Part shown: positions 1 to 13,053 of the stretch, piece by piece
Numbering within the stretch: position 1 is the stretch's first letter
Layout: each line of letters starts with the position of its first letter
Assembly: GCA_000697665.1 (NCBI GenBank)
Contig: KL197733.1
Location: forward strand, 66,904 to 130,903
Origin: Jaapia argillacea MUCL 33604
Lineage: Eukaryota; Basidiomycota; Agaricomycetes; Jaapiales; Jaapiaceae
Length of the DNA stretch: 64,000 nucleotides
Direction of reading: 5' to 3'
Program-made: the position numbers and the translations under genes
The notes under the pieces: generated by a model
What the model was told of the DNA's origin: nothing
What the model saw: the letters and a program-made list of their open reading frames with translations, nothing else
Databases searched by the model: none

Positions 1-1634
1 GAAAGGGGGCCGAGGAAGCCCTCCGCGAATTTGACGGATTTGATTGGGGAGGCTCCATATTGCGAGTGGGTTGGAGTAAAGCCGTGCCAGTGGCAAGCAA
101 GGCGATGTATAGTAAGCGAATTTCCTCTTCGGTTTACCATAATGCCTCACAATGATTGCTCAGCTGTGGACAGATCTCGTTCCGTAGATAGGAGTCGCAG
201 TCACTCCCGCGAGCGTCGTAGATCTCGCTCTCATTCTCGGGATCGAGGTCATCAGCCTCGCTCATCGAGACATTCACGGAGTCGCTCTCCAAGTCGTAGC
301 CGTAGCCGTAGCCGTAGCCGGGACAGAGACCGCCGTCGACGTCATTCACGTTCAAGGTCTTATAGTCGCTCTCATCACCACCGCGACAGTCGTAGCCGAT
401 CTCACGAGCGACGCCGTTCTCGCAGTCCTCATCACAGACACAGCGACGACGAGCCGGATGTGACAGATCAGTTCGTCCGGACAGTGGCTTCAGAGATTCG
501 CGGGCACGGAGCTAAATACGAGGAGAGCCTGCGCGAGCGAGAGAAGGCCAATCCCAAATATGCGTTCATGGTGAACAAGAAGGTAGCACTCTTTTGCATT
601 TCCCTCTTCATCTCGTTGACATTTTCGCAGCACCGCAAGCATCGATATTTCAGGTCTTTAGTTCAAAGTCGTGATGAATCTGAACCTGAATTTGACGACG
701 AGGTAATGAAGGATTTCTGAAACTTTTCGCTCTTCGTTTTGTTCACCTCAAAACAGGGATATAACTCCATCTACTCTACTGATTCTGCTGAGGATTCCGA
801 GAAGGAACACGGACGCAAGAACCACTTGGGGAAACTTGCAAAGCGAAGGTTCGAAGCAATGTTACGTGCCCTCTCCGGGAGACGTGGAGACCTAGCGCGC
901 TGCATGGCCTTCAGTTTAGAGCACGCCGAAGCTGCATCGGAGGTTAGCGATCAACCAGAGTCCCTCGTCACATGTCTTCTAATATGCTCCTAACTTAGAT
1001 CTCCGATGTGATTGTTGCCTCCCTGCTGGTGGACGGTACACCGGTGCCACGCAAAGTTGCTCGCCTTTATCTTATTTGTGATATCCTTCACAACTCAGCA
1101 GTCCCAATTTCGGGGGCGTGGAGGTTCCGCCAGGAATTTCAGTCCAGGTTGGGGCTCGTCTTTGACCACCTGTCCACCATTTATCATTCCTTCCCGGGTC
1201 GGATAACTGCCGAAACATTCAAGAAACAAATTACTACTATCATCGATATTTGGGAAGATTGGATAGTCTTCCCTCCTGACTTCACTTCAGAACTCCGCGC
1301 AAGACTTGAAGGAGCAGCAGCGGAAAATGACGAATCCGCGGTAGATGTGGTGCCAGAGGTTGCTCATCTCACCGAAACCGCACACTCATCTGTTACACGC
1401 TTCAAGACCAACGCATTCAAGCCAGCAGAAGCTACAGGAGACGGAGGTGCCAACGACACAGACGGTGAACCCATGGACGAAGGTAGCGATCGTGATGGTG
1501 TGGATGGTGAGTCAGTTGAAGACGACGTGGATGGGGTTCCAGTTGATGACATGGATGGTGAACCTTTGACGGATGACATCGACGGCGAGGTCATGGCAGA
1601 GGGCGATATCGATGGCCTTCCTCTGGACAGTTAA
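1..1634 (+). CDS. U2 snRNP-associated SURP protein (U2SURP/SR140-like), 3' part
   Basis: Splicing factor expected to act with the U2 snRNP in the nucleus. The window opens inside the gene, reading from base 3. Exons read as 3-111, 164-582, 631-702, 757-942 and 999-1634. The first exon holds the end of an RRM (DWGGSILRVGWSKAVP). An Arg-Ser tract follows (164-450), then a SURP-type module (DQFVRTVASEIRGHGAKYEE) and a CID domain like those binding RNA polymerase II CTD (exons 4-5, e.g. RRGDLARCMAFSLEHA and VARLYLICDILHNS). The C-terminus is a run of acidic Asp-Gly repeats (DGEPM, DGVPV, DGEPL), as I recall for animal SR140. The order RRM, SURP, CID fits SR140, although the RS tract lies between RRM and SURP here. 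The 5' end is missing. It converges on the KH gene with a 172-bp gap. Confidence 0.85.
295..318 (+). repeat. Hexanucleotide tandem repeat in the RS domain
   Basis: Four head-to-tail copies of CGTAGC lie inside the Arg-Ser coding tract. They encode alternating Arg and Ser and could vary in length between strains without a frameshift. Confidence 0.85.
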
Positions 1635-1806
1635 ACTGCTCCCGCGGTTGATTCGGATAGATCGCTCAATAGTTGTTATTCTTCGCCTCGTAGCTGGTGC
1701 TTTGTTCACCCGAGTGATTCAGTCAAATTGATTCCTCCAGAGCCAGGTATGATGGACGTGATATACAGCAAGTCGAAAAAAAGTATCTCATCGGAGCTGC
1801 TATATC

Positions 1807-4800
1807 TTAGTCATGAGGGCGTCCCCTAGAACGAGGAGCGGTCATGTTCAAGATCGCTTCTTTGGCCGATTCAATTGCGGATTCAGAACCTACAAATTAC
1901 AGGTCAGACAAGAAGGACAATGAAGGGATAGGAGACTAACCGATGATCACGATGGTGCTGTTCTCACGGCTGACTGTGATGTCTGCACCTGTTTCCAAGC
2001 GCAAACGGGCAACATTCGAGCCTTTCGCCCCCACGATCCGAGGGAAGTTGGACCGGTCAGACATCGTCAGGAATCCGACGTGTGACATCGCTTTTGCATT
2101 CTCAATGGCCTCATTGATAGTAGCCTGGGCTTTCTCCAAACCGGCCTGATCTCGTGCACGCAGCGTCCACTCGGACTCTCCGTCTTCCGAATCCTGATAA
2201 TTAGGTACGACTTGCCATTCGACTTCCGCGGGTGTCGTATCGGCGTCGTCGATGCGGGCGGTGGCCGCTCCCGCAGGGGGAGGTCGGGAAGGGACGGCGG
2301 CTTTCTGGGGAAGCGATGATTGATCTACATGGACTCCGAACGAACGAACGTTTCTGAAGATGGCCCCTTGCTGAACGACAAAATGGTGGTATTTGAAGGG
2401 TACGCGGACGGTTGCGACGATCGCCTCGGGTGTGGGAGCGACAACCTTGACTGACCCCTGCCAACAAGAGAAATTAGCATATTGGGCAAAAATGTGAGGG
2501 TAATGACACCCACTTTCAGTTCTTCAACAGCCTTCTCGCAAGCAGCGCGAGGGCCAGAGACTTTGACAATATTAGCGGCATCTACGTCGGCGAGCTCATC
2601 GGCGTTGAGAGGTGCCCCAACTTGGTCATACGAACGGGAACCAGGGAATTGTACTTGTGCTCCAGTGCGAGATTGAAGATCATTGAGATGTTGACCACCC
2701 CGACCGATGAGGGCACGGTGTTGGGCAGCAGGGATTTCAACGCCCAGAACAACACGGTCGCGTAAAGTAGCAACAGTTTTCTCCAGCTCGGCTTTGACTT
2801 TATTCACGAGCTTGGTCTCTCCACGCAGACGGACCTCATCCGACGGTTCACCTTGACGAGGGCTACTCAACGGATTATTATTGTCGGTGGGGATGAACAA
2901 GGGCAATACTCACAATCGGATCAATCCGGCCTGCATCCTGGTGTCTGCTGGTCCACCACAACGGGCGACAAGGTCTCGTAAGCCTTGACCTCCAGCACCG
3001 ATGATCGAACGATGGAACTTGTTGTCAATTTGAAGAACAACAGTCGTCTCCTCTCCAACCTGGTTGGCGATCTCCATGATAGCTGCTTTGGCAGCGGCTA
3101 CGGCCTTCTTCGTACCACGACATTGAATGGTAGTGTTCTCGTCAGAGTCCTTCTCAACGTCGATTTGTGCCATAGTGTTGTCTTTGATCTCGTTGATGGA
3201 GGCTCCTCCCCTGCCAAGGATACGAGCAACAGCCCGAGTGGGAACACTGAAGTTGATGATGTTGTTGGATTCCTTCTCGAATTCAACAGCCTAAGAGGGA
3301 ATATTAGCTGAAGAAGAAACAGAGTAAAGGATGGTGGTACTGACATCAAGTAATTCAGATTTGGCCTGCGCGACACCCTTCTTCCCTCCTTTGACCAGGA
3401 CTTCGTCGGGCTTCAGATTTTCTCGAGTCCGCTCGCCGTCGTGACTTTCACGAGGGAAAGTGATCTTCACACCATACTTCTCTTCGAGACGTACGACGTA
3501 TTTACCGCCTTGGCCAATGAGGCCAGGATGATACTGGTTGGCAATCTTGAGGACCTCCGACGTTTCATCAGCCTGGAGAAACCATTCAGCGGTTAGTGAC
3601 ACGATATAAACGAGGGCAAAGATAGCTCACGAGTCTCTCGGCTTGAGCGAGGATACGCTTCTTAGCTTCCTCAACGTTCTCCTTGCGACCAGTGATTTTG
3701 ACCTTTGACTTTTGATGAACGACCTTCTTCTTTTTCCCTCCCTCCTTCTCCTTCTCATCAGCATCGTCATAGAAGTCGACGCGCACGCCCAGTTGGTCAC
3801 GGATCCTGTTGACTCCGGCTCCTTGCGCACCGACGATGCGACCGACGAATTCACGATCTATTTCAAAATCGACAGACTGGTTGCCCAAAAGAGGATGAGT
3901 GACCAAGCTGGGCGTAGTTTGGCAGAGACTTACGAAGCTATTGACGATTTCGTCATTCTTGGCATGGTCGACAATCTGGAGAATTTCCTTGACGGCACGG
4001 TCGACATCCCCACTGGTACCACGAATGAGGATTGCATCTTCCGAAGCATCACCACCAGCTTCAGCGCCGAACTTGATGGACAAAGTTTTGTCCTCTCCAA
4101 TAATCCTATTCGCAACCAAAATGTGAGCTCGGCTAGACAGCAAAACTGAGTCCAACTTACGCATTGAGAGTGGTTCCACCTTTACCAACAACTGCCTCAT
4201 GCCACTTCTTCTCCACAGTGATAGTTTTGCTCTTGACGTCGGCCGCGTCGCGAACCATTTTCAAGAGCTCGGCTTCCACGTCCTCAAGGTGTTTCGCCTT
4301 TTCGACCGGGTTGGGAGACGCGGATGGGGAAGCGGGATCATATACCAACAAAACCGACGATTGTTCAGCCGATTCTGGGGGGAAGAAGATGCTGACGTTG
4401 TGAACTTCGTGGAATTGTTTAATCCTACAAAGCGTTCGAAGTTAGAGTACCGTCTAATGTGGATGAAAGGAAGGAGACAAACCTCTTTGCATTCTTGCCT
4501 TGAACGATACGATGAAGAAGCCAATCAATGTTGACCTCCTTCGTAGCCCCGATAAGTTTCCCCATCAATTCCGAAACTTGCCTAACAGCTCCGTCAACTG
4601 CAGGTTTGTCCCCAATAATCTCAACGTTCAACGACTGCGCACTGGCGATCAGCGACGCTGGAGGAGTGAACACCGACACGCCGGGATGAGCCTGGTTCAA
4701 CGTCTTGGGGTAATTGACGCGGGTCATATAAGTCAACAATTGTTTGGAAAGCGAAACTGGACCGGGGAGAGGGAACTCGTGGATGTATTGCGAATTCGCC

Positions 4801-6304
4801 TTCTCCATAACAGCTTGCAAACCAGCAGGAAGGTCTGTTCCTTGGCCCCAGACAGTAACCTCCTCGCTAGCATCCTCAGGGGTAGAAACCACGACGGAGC
4901 ATTTACTCTTGGTCATAATTTCATCGATAGCCTTTCCAGCAAGAAGGCGATGCTGTCTCTTTGGCAACTGGATCTTGAGCGAGGTAAGACCTGTTTTGAA
5001 GGCTTCGATGGTTCCTTTGATAGCCTCGATAACGCGAACGACGGCTTCACGATCACCACTGACAGCGATTTCGCGAGCTTCAGAGTTGAGAGTCATGTTG
5101 ACGTCTCCTCCCTGTGCGGCTTGTTCGAACATGGCTCGGCGAGCTTTGACGAAAGGAAGGATGTGAGCTGGGATGTCACGAACGCGTTGGGTGGTGCGAG
5201 AGGTCTTGGATGCGATAATCTCGTTAAGCAAAGCCTGAGCTTCGTGTGCCATTGGTTGAGGACCGGTGATTGTGATGGGGATGGTTGGTTCCTCATCATC
5301 ATCGACTGGGGGGACGGGAGTGGTTGCACCTGATGCGGGGACGGAGGCACCGTTCGCGTGACCATTGGCGGATAGGTTGTCCCTGCGAGGAATGTCAACC
5401 TTCACACCAGTTTGATCGCGGATTTGTTTGAGGGTGGAGCCTAGAATGGGGCTGGTGAATGAGGTTACCACGAATGGAAAGCGCATATAGTCACCTTTGG
5501 GACCGATGACGGTCGCAATGGTCGAGGCAGGTGCGTTGATGACCACACTGACCTACCCAAGATTTCAGCATTCAGACAAAACTACCGCTGCGCAGTTAAC
5601 TTACGACAGGGCTGAGCAGAGCAACGAGGGTCCTTTTGGCCTTCTCCAAATCCTTCTTGGAGTCCGATTTCAAGTGAAAAGTAGTCTGTCTCGTCCTCTG
5701 ATTGGTAGAAGCCTCGACTTTGACCTTAAACTTTTGCATAACCTGTTTCATGACTTCGCCGAGACTACCAGTTTTTCCATCTTTCCCAGCTGCGGCAGTT
5801 GCGTCAACCGTGGAAAAGGTGAACGAGTCTGTGACGGTTGTCATCTTGATACGAGGACCGGCAGTCGCACCCCAGGCAGAGGTAACTGGTGCCTTAGCGG
5901 GTGCGGTGGAAGGTGCCAGGGAAGGGAAGGCATCGTGAGACTCGGTGTTGATGTCACCATTGGCGGGAGTACCAGACCCACTGGCACGAGATTCGGTTGG
6001 GACAGAATCTGCTCCCAGAGATGGAAAGGGATCCGGGGCTCCTTCAAGCTCGTGCCTCTTCTACAAAGATAGGTCAGCAGGACGGTACGTGGATGCTTCG
6101 GGTATGAGGTCAAGGAGATAAACAGATCGAGGGTTTAGGTCGCAGTGCATGCCATGGAAGCAGCAGCAACGCTAGAATCCGCATACTTCAATCGAACACT
6201 GGACTACACGCATCCTTGGAGCGATCGAGTCCCATGCCGCCACGAAACAATGCTGCATGAGAACACGTTGCACATACCTGGAGGTCTGCAGCAGAGAGGG
6301 CCAT
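1807..6304 (-). CDS. SCP160: Multi-KH-domain RNA-binding protein, vigilin/Scp160 family
   Basis: Cytoplasmic RNA-binding protein that in yeast associates with polysomes and the ER. Twelve exons join in phase to 1,253 residues, close to yeast Scp160: 6304-6278, 6060-5605, 5552-5495, 5440-4483, 4424-4161, 4132-3934, 3876-3631, 3572-3345, 3290-2914, 2862-2514, 2457-1941 and 1889-1807. Eight KH domains keep a canonical GxxG loop (GPKG, GKGG, GAQG, GQGG, GRGG, GAGG, GRGG, GAKG). Several more look degenerate (LAGKAIDEI, QGKNAKRIK, VQQGAIFRN). This mix of active and degenerate KH repeats is usual for the family. The start MALSAADLQ sits on a 27-nt first exon followed by a 215-bp intron. The first intron inside the KH array splits the GPKG loop. 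No odd features otherwise. Confidence 0.92.
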
Positions 6305-7409
6305 GATATGATTGACAACGGATGTCCCAAAGCGAAAAGCCGTTGACGAAGTAGACCTGGGCGATGAGTCGTCAATGATAGTCGAGCTCTCTCGCCGGAA
6401 AGATATTCAAGATGTGAACGATGCTGGACAGAACTTTGGACACCTGAAGCGCTGGCACTCATGTGAGCGTGGGAGTCATCGTGGGAACACGGACTTCAAA
6501 GAAATCACCGTGTGGCTGCTTGCCCCTCCAACCTTCGGTGCTGAACCAGGGTCTGTCTCTATGGTGAAAATCTCTGGAACCAGCATCCTTTCTATCTGAG
6601 TCTACAGGAAATAACGTGGTGGGAAGCATCATACATACAGTTCCGAGAACCCATGGACCTCCATGGACTCGCGCAAGTCTGGCTTCTTGCTCTGTAGCCA
6701 CTGACCTTGATTTCTCTGATGCTCGCACGGGGGGGGTGGCCTCACGTCTCATACTCATGGCCATCAAATAAAGCATCATTTGGTCGATCCTTCGTGGCGT
6801 GGGTACCGTAATTTCATACAAGCCTATCTTCGAACTCGATCTGGGCGCAGCAGCCTGCTTCCCCCTCCGATAGGTGCAAGTTGAGGGCACGACGTCGATC
6901 ATTCTGTCATAGTCTTGTACTCCGGGTTATCAGCGCAACGACAGCAAACCCTCGTTGTTGGGACCCCTACCCGATCTCTGGCGACTCTCTTGTGCCGCGC
7001 ACTCAGAGCCTTGCAAGTGGCTGGTCTAGGAACGGCGGAAACGCGACGGAGCGCCTGCCGTGTGGTTGACAACACCCCTTGGCCCGAAATACCAAAAAGT
7101 TCAACTGAGCTCAGCCTTCTCGTTCTTTTACCCTGTTCTATGCAATAAAACGCCCCGTCGTAGCACATCGTTCCATGATGAATTTCGTATACTTCACCAC
7201 GAATAAATTGTTCCTTCGGTTGCTTTGGAAGAGACGTGCTGCAACCATGCAGATATGCGGAGTTGGGGACATGATTGAATGAAAACCTGATGGCGAGCAC
7301 GATGTCGGCATCTGCCTTGTAAACCAAGACCGCATTAATGCAAAAGCCCTGCCGCAGACTGTCGTGTAGATATTAGAACCTACCACGACTTCATTTTACT
7401 CGTCGTAAG
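6305..7409. other. Intergenic: shared upstream region of the Scp160-like and Mkk genes
   Basis: About 1.1 kb between two divergently transcribed genes. The longest open frame (6459-6902, minus) shows no domain, no start context and no plausible splice partners. I see no gene, RNA or repeat here, so this is probably promoter and 5' UTR. Confidence 0.5.
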
Positions 7410-9252
7410 ATGCAGTCCGCCCACTCTCGACCTATCGGTCCTCGAAGTCTCCATCGCTCTTCATCTCCAGCTCCCCCCACAGTCCCCGTCGTTGCTCTCC
7501 CAGAAACTGCACCTCTGAATATCCGCAAAGGTCCTAGAGACCTCCCTAGCTTATCACTTTCTCCTCCTGGCCTCACACCTCCGAGATCTCGTTCTCCAGG
7601 ACCCCTTTTAAGCGTCCAAATCCCTGGAGCAGCGCGTTCACGACCAGCCACTCCAAAGGCCGGCTTGACCAAGATCAAGATCCCATTCAGCGAACCTCAG
7701 AACGGCTCAGACCAACCTGATTCACCTACGTATGCCGCTGCATTTGGGGGCGGCTACTATGGAGGCCCTATTGCAGAATCGATCGACAGTTCCAATAGCG
7801 ACGGCCCAGGGGAGGCTACCATCCGTCCACCTCTCGCCACGGATGTTGCTCGACGACCCGCTGTTGACACTATGGAAGATCTACGAAGAACCATCGATGA
7901 CATCTCCAACCCACGTACCGCCACAGGTCGAGACGACGACACGGTCACCATCACCAACGGATCCGTCGGGCACTCGGATGCTCAACGCATTCAAACTCCA
8001 GTTGCATACACGGATGAAGATCTGGTGGAACTCTCGAGGTTAGGCGAGGGTGCTGGAGGAGCTGTGCATAAAGTCCAGGACAAACGATCTGGTTTCTTGA
8101 TGGCGAGGAAAACTATCACTACACGGGAAGCTCCCATGAAACAACTACTTCGGGAATTGGGGATGATAACTAGGACGAAGCACGTCAATATCGTCAAGTT
8201 CTATGGGGCCTATATCAGTCCGAGTAGCAGTGAGGTGAAGGTGTTGATGGAGTATTGTGAGGGAGGCAGCTTGGAGGCGGTCGGTAAGAGGATCAAGGAA
8301 CGAGGCGCGAGGGTTGGAGAAAAGGTTGCTGGAAGGTTGGCAGAGGGGGTGAGTCGTATTCACACTCGTTCCCGTTGTTTCCCCCGCTGATCCTGTTGCC
8401 AGATCCTCCAAGGTCTTGCCTACCTTCATGCCCAGAAGACTATCCACAGAGATATTAAACCATCCAACGTCCTCTTATCGAAGCAGGGTATCGTGAAACT
8501 CTGTGACTTTGGTGTATCTGGGGAACTTGTCAACTCTCTCGCCGGCACTTTCACAGGCACCAGTTTCTACATGGCTGTACGCCCATCCCCTCCGTATACT
8601 TGTTCTATTAACGAAATGGTCCTATAGCCCGAACGGATATGCGGGAACGAATACACCATTCGGTCTGATGTCTGGTCAACGGGTATCTCGCTTCTGGAAC
8701 TCGTTCAGAACAAGTTCCCGTTCCCCAGCGATCTGCCGCCCATCGAGCTTATGATGTACATAACACAAAGCGACGTGAGTGGCTATCATGGATAATAAAC
8801 GTTCCTCGTCCTAATCACTATTCGCAGCCTCCTCGGTTAGAGGACGAGCCTGGTGAAGCTGAGTGGAGCGCGGAGATGAAGGATTTCATCAAGGACACGT
8901 GAGTATTCTACTCCTTCACCCTCTTTATAGATATGTTGTTCATCCAGGTACTCCCAGGTTGATTGTCTCCGCCACTGATCGCCCTGCTCCCAAGACCTTG
9001 CTCAGCCACCCGTGGATAGTCCGGAACATGCAGCAAGAAGTCAATATGGCTCGATGGATACGAGAGGTTTGGGGCTGGCCAAAGCCGCCGAAGAGGAAAG
9101 ATCAAGACAGGTGTGTATCATCCTTTCTTCCTTTTTTTACAGTCCGACCAATTCGTTCCCCTTTCTGCAATCGCATTGATATTCTTCTAAGAAGACGATT
9201 TGAATGGTTTTACACTCCCTTCCGTCGGTTTCAACTTACAAGATGGTTTTGA
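7410..9252 (+). CDS. MKK1: MAP kinase kinase, Mkk1/Mkk2 type (cell wall integrity cascade)
   Basis: Dual-specificity kinase expected to phosphorylate a Slt2/Mpk1-type MAPK. Exons are 7410-8348, 8403-8576, 8628-8774, 8828-8898, 8958-9110 and 9192-9252, giving 514 residues. A disordered Pro/Ser-rich half of about 200 residues precedes the kinase domain. Visible motifs are the glycine loop [12 protein letters not shown], the lysine in [43 protein letters not shown] with the S/T activation residues, and a GWPKPP tail. The [10 protein letters not shown] segment and PPIELMMYI loop resemble Mkk1/2 more than Ste7 or Pbs2, by recollection of the families. In the fifth exon the acceptor at 8957 was chosen because it restores the conserved P-K-T-L-L-x-H-P-W-I block. 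The last 20 codons depend on an 81-nt in-frame intron that may be retained. Confidence 0.88.
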
Positions 9253-12069
9253 CAACCATCCAACTCCCTACCTCATTCACACTTTGATTCGAACTTCATC
9301 CCACTTGAAAAAAACCCCTTCAAATTCTCTCATCGTGTACAATTGCATGCATTCAACCTACTTCGTCGCATCAAATACTATCTCTTCATTCACTTTTCTT
9401 TGCAATTGTATTCGCTGGTACCTTTGTCATCACAATTCCTGTCCCGTGAAGTCCATGCTGACGACGCTCTCTCTTCATCCAGCCTTTCCAGGCCAGGTTC
9501 AAGCCGAAGAGACCCTGGATCGCAAGACGTCTCCCCAGGAGTCGATTCGCCCGATAGTTGATCTGTCTGAACCCTGTAGACCTGTACTGTATTCCTTCCT
9601 CATCACCTGCCTCTTCCCATTCTGTCACCGCAATCTCTTATCTCTCTCAATATATAGCTCTCTCGATTTTTTTTGGAACTTGAATGATATTCCTTCGTTA
9701 ACCAAGTACATCGTCGAGTACATTAACGTAGTGTATACACACCGCAACTCTGCTTTGTTTTTCATTGTCCCACTGGGCTGGAAATTGAAACAATGAGCGC
9801 TACTAAACCATTGTTCCATTGAGAGAGTGCCCCCGAAGAGTCCGCCAACGATCTGAGATTCCACTTCGCACCGCAGGAAACCTTTGAGCCAATGTATCGG
9901 GCTCTGCCAAAACATCTAGCGTGACGAGAAATGAGAGGACTTGCGAGCTATTAGGTGTCGTACTGGGCTTGAGAGTGACGGGAGATGTCGCCAATCTGCA
10001 GGTAATGGTTGGGCGGCACTGGGGGCTGTAGGTCGCAAGCGAATTGGGTCACAGAGGCCGCTACGGGGAAGTTTTAGGAGCTGCGTGGCGCCGCATCAAA
10101 TCCATCCATCCTATCGAGCGACGCGATATGGAACGTCATGAACGATCCGTACGTTCACAATGAGCTGGCGATTCTGTAACGCTCAGTATCCCCATTCACG
10201 CTAGACCCCTGTCCCAGCGTACCTGCGCATGACCGGTCTCACCCCATGGTCACTCCATTTCCGGGATGGCGGATCCGACTAACCAGATGTGTGATGGATG
10301 AGACACTCTATGTAGCTTCCCAAGGGACAACTCGGGCAAGGGCGCTGGATATGGTACACCCAAGGAGCTTATCGGAGATGATCGCGTGAAGCCTGAAATA
10401 ATATCAGCAAGAATCGACCGTTGAGGATAAGGGGAATGAAAACTCACCCCGCAACAAACAATCAGATCCAGATGCACTTCCCATCCCGACGGGGAGAAAT
10501 GGGTTGTTGGAAGTGAAAAAAAAGTTGCCATGAAAGGAGTAGTGGAAGGAATTCGTCGTCCGTAAACATGGTGAGAGTTGGCCCTACCTGTATCGAGGTA
10601 CGCTCGCATGAGCAAGGTTCACCAGGGTTCACCGCGGCGGGTGTGTGCGTTCGGGATGACAGCAAGTGTGGGTGAACTCTCGCGCGCTATTGTGTTGATA
10701 TAAGAGTCGGACACAGTTCATCAAACCAAAAACCTGGGACTAGAGAAGAAGAAGTGGGTCAATTTCAAAACGCCCTCGGATAACAGGGATTCCAAGAACC
10801 TACCGACGAGCCAAGTGTTGAGACACCGTTGGTCACGAATGGGTTGCTGAGTTGTTGAACAGCCTTGCCAGGGAGCTTCAGGGTCGTCCTCTTCTCGGCT
10901 GATAAAGTCTACGGCTCATAGGCGTGTCGCTTCGCTTCTCAGAGCAGTAGTTCTCGCTTCTGTTCGGATTTTTCCCGAGGAAGTCTTGGGTGCTGGAAAA
11001 GTCACGATCGAGGGGGGTGACCCATGACCCACCATGGTCTCCAAAGGCGATGAGAGCCATCTCGCTGGGGAAGCGGAAGTTCGGCGAGTCAGATTAGCGT
11101 CCGGAAACCGCACCGTAAGTATCACAAACCCTTCCCTCAGAGAAGGACGAACATCGCCCACGGACCGGCCACCAGCTGAGCCATCGCTGCCTCACAGCAC
11201 GTAAGTACCTGACGGCCTTACTGCACGCAATTCTACTATGTTCTAGGTGCAAGTATGCACCGCGATAAGACGCGGGTGGTTTCTTCAGAGAGTTAAGTTT
11301 GCGGTCCCCCACCAAGACACCGGTCGAGGAACGTCGCCACGAGGTAAGTCATGGAAACCTGTGAAAGATCAGATACTGATGGGTACCCATACAGTCAACA
11401 GAAATAGTCATACCTCGTGGGTGCGAAACTTTATCAGGCAGGCAGCGGATAGAAACCCAGCATATGTATAGTCCAGGTCGAGGTAAACGCGAGGGTGGAG
11501 TTATTGTCGGTCGTTTACTTGACGCGCTCTTTTGTAAAACGCCCAAGAAGAGCAATTTCGAGGGCTCAAATTCAAACCTGAGGCGAGAGCAAAGATTCTA
11601 TTCGCAATTGAGCAAGGGTCCAACCCCCAAGATGCATGGCGAGCGATTTGGTTGGTGGATGCATCAGAACACCGGCATAAAGACAAGACAACGATGAGAA
11701 CAAGCTACCGCTGGTGGGGCACGGCATGTGTGATGAGTGATGCCTCAACATCAACAAGGAAGGCGCCAAGGTACGAGAAACTGCTCCACGACAAAATTTC
11801 TGTGCGAGAGTGTGAACCATTCGGTACATTTGCAGACTTGTCCTCATGCTTCGTACGTCAAGCCTACGGTTTAGTCATGGCGCAGATATCGAGTAGCCGG
11901 ACACTGTGATAACGGCGATAGCTAGAGTCTGCGTCGAAGGTTGATGTTGACCCAAATGGCGAAGTGCAGTGGACTCTAACTCAGGCAAGCCAGAGATTTC
12001 CGACAGGTGCCGCAGGTGGTTTGACGAAGCGAAAGGTGTAAGGATGTTGAAGCACGTTTTCCCACGACA
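9253..12069. other. Gene-poor intergenic stretch
   Basis: About 2.8 kb between the Mkk and NAA50 genes, the largest gap in the window. Open frames are short, and I could not chain them into a protein with recognisable motifs (the best is 10250-10615, minus, 121 codons). I found no paired inverted repeats or target duplications by eye. It may hold UTRs, a non-coding RNA or decayed sequence. Confidence 0.4.
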
Positions 12070-12735
12070 ATGTCTTCCACTCCTTCAACCAAGCGACGTC
12101 CAGCCGCAAAAGTTTCTTTCGCATCGCTCACACCGAACAATCTCGGGACTGTGAGGAAGTTGAATTCAGTCCTGTTCCCAATCAAATACAGCGAAAAATT
12201 CTATCAAGATATCTTGTCACCGGAAGTCGAGGACTACTGTAAACTTGGTATGAGGTTAAGCACCCGATCGATGTTGTTTCAACTCAAAAGAACTTCTTTT
12301 GGAACGCGGCAGTTTATTACAATGATATTCCTGTTGGAACAATTTGTTGCAGGATGGAAATAAAGAATGGCCAGACGAGGTTGTATCTGATGACAATGGG
12401 TGTTTTAGCAGTGAGTCTATTTTCACCCGACGCGCGAGTGTTGTTTGAACCCGACATCTGACACCACATCGAAGCCATATCGTTCATTGGGTTTAGGTTC
12501 ACAATCACTGGAAGCAGTTATGTCTGCCGCTGCTTCCACCAGCAAGCCCCAACTTGCCTCGATATACTTGCACGTTCAGGTGGGCAACGATGCCGCGAAG
12601 AGGTTCTACGAACGACACGGCTTCACGGAAGTCGCTCGACACGAAAATTATTACAAAAAGATAGAGCCTCGAGATGCGTGGATTCTTGAGCGGGTGTTTA
12701 CGCATACAGCAGAGCAGAGTACGGCGAGCGGTTGA
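12070..12735 (+). CDS. NAA50: N-alpha-acetyltransferase 50 (GNAT family)
   Basis: Acetylates protein N-termini, classically as a partner of the NatA complex. Exons are 12070-12247, 12313-12410 and 12475-12735, giving 178 residues, the usual size. The order LNSVLFPIKYSEKFYQD, then YYNDIPVGTICCRME, then RLYLMTMGVLAPYRSLGLGS (the acetyl-CoA pyrophosphate loop), then IYLHVQVGNDAAKRFYERHGF, then YYKKIEP matches NAA50 along its length. The acceptor at 12312 was preferred to an upstream AG because it joins C-K-L directly to V-Y-Y-N-D, as in homologues. It converges with the downstream C2H2 gene. Confidence 0.93.
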
Positions 12736-13053
12736 TTGTTCGTGCATTGATACCTTGGCCCGTCATTGGCCCGCCTTTCACCTGGGTAATAACAAGCTCT
12801 TTCTGGAGTCGGTTTCGCACCGCTGATAAGAAATGTCACAGGTATGGCCCTGTTCCTTCGCAAGATCTCGCAATCAGAGCTTCATGTTTGATAACCGTGC
12901 TAATGATACAAATATTAACCTTGCGGCATAAATACGACAACGATGTGCGAATCGTGTAGGCGACAAGGGGATAGACGTGATGATACACCTGGGACAGTCT
13001 AAAGGCTGGAAAATAGTATGTCAGCTTCACATGTAGGAGTGGCATTAAAGCGG
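12736..13053. other. Intergenic between convergent genes
   Basis: About 320 bp separating the 3' ends of NAA50 and the C2H2 gene. AT-rich with no open frame of note. Presumably the two 3' UTRs. Confidence 0.5.

Noticed and set aside
134-355. Antisense frame with Gly-Tyr repeats
   Set aside because: It is the reverse reading of the Arg-Ser coding repeat of the SR140-like gene.
6459-6902. 147-codon minus-strand open frame
   Set aside because: No recognisable domain, Arg/Pro/Thr-biased composition, and located in a divergent promoter region.
10250-10615. 121-codon minus-strand frame in the gene-poor stretch
   Set aside because: No motif, no supporting splice sites and no clear start context.
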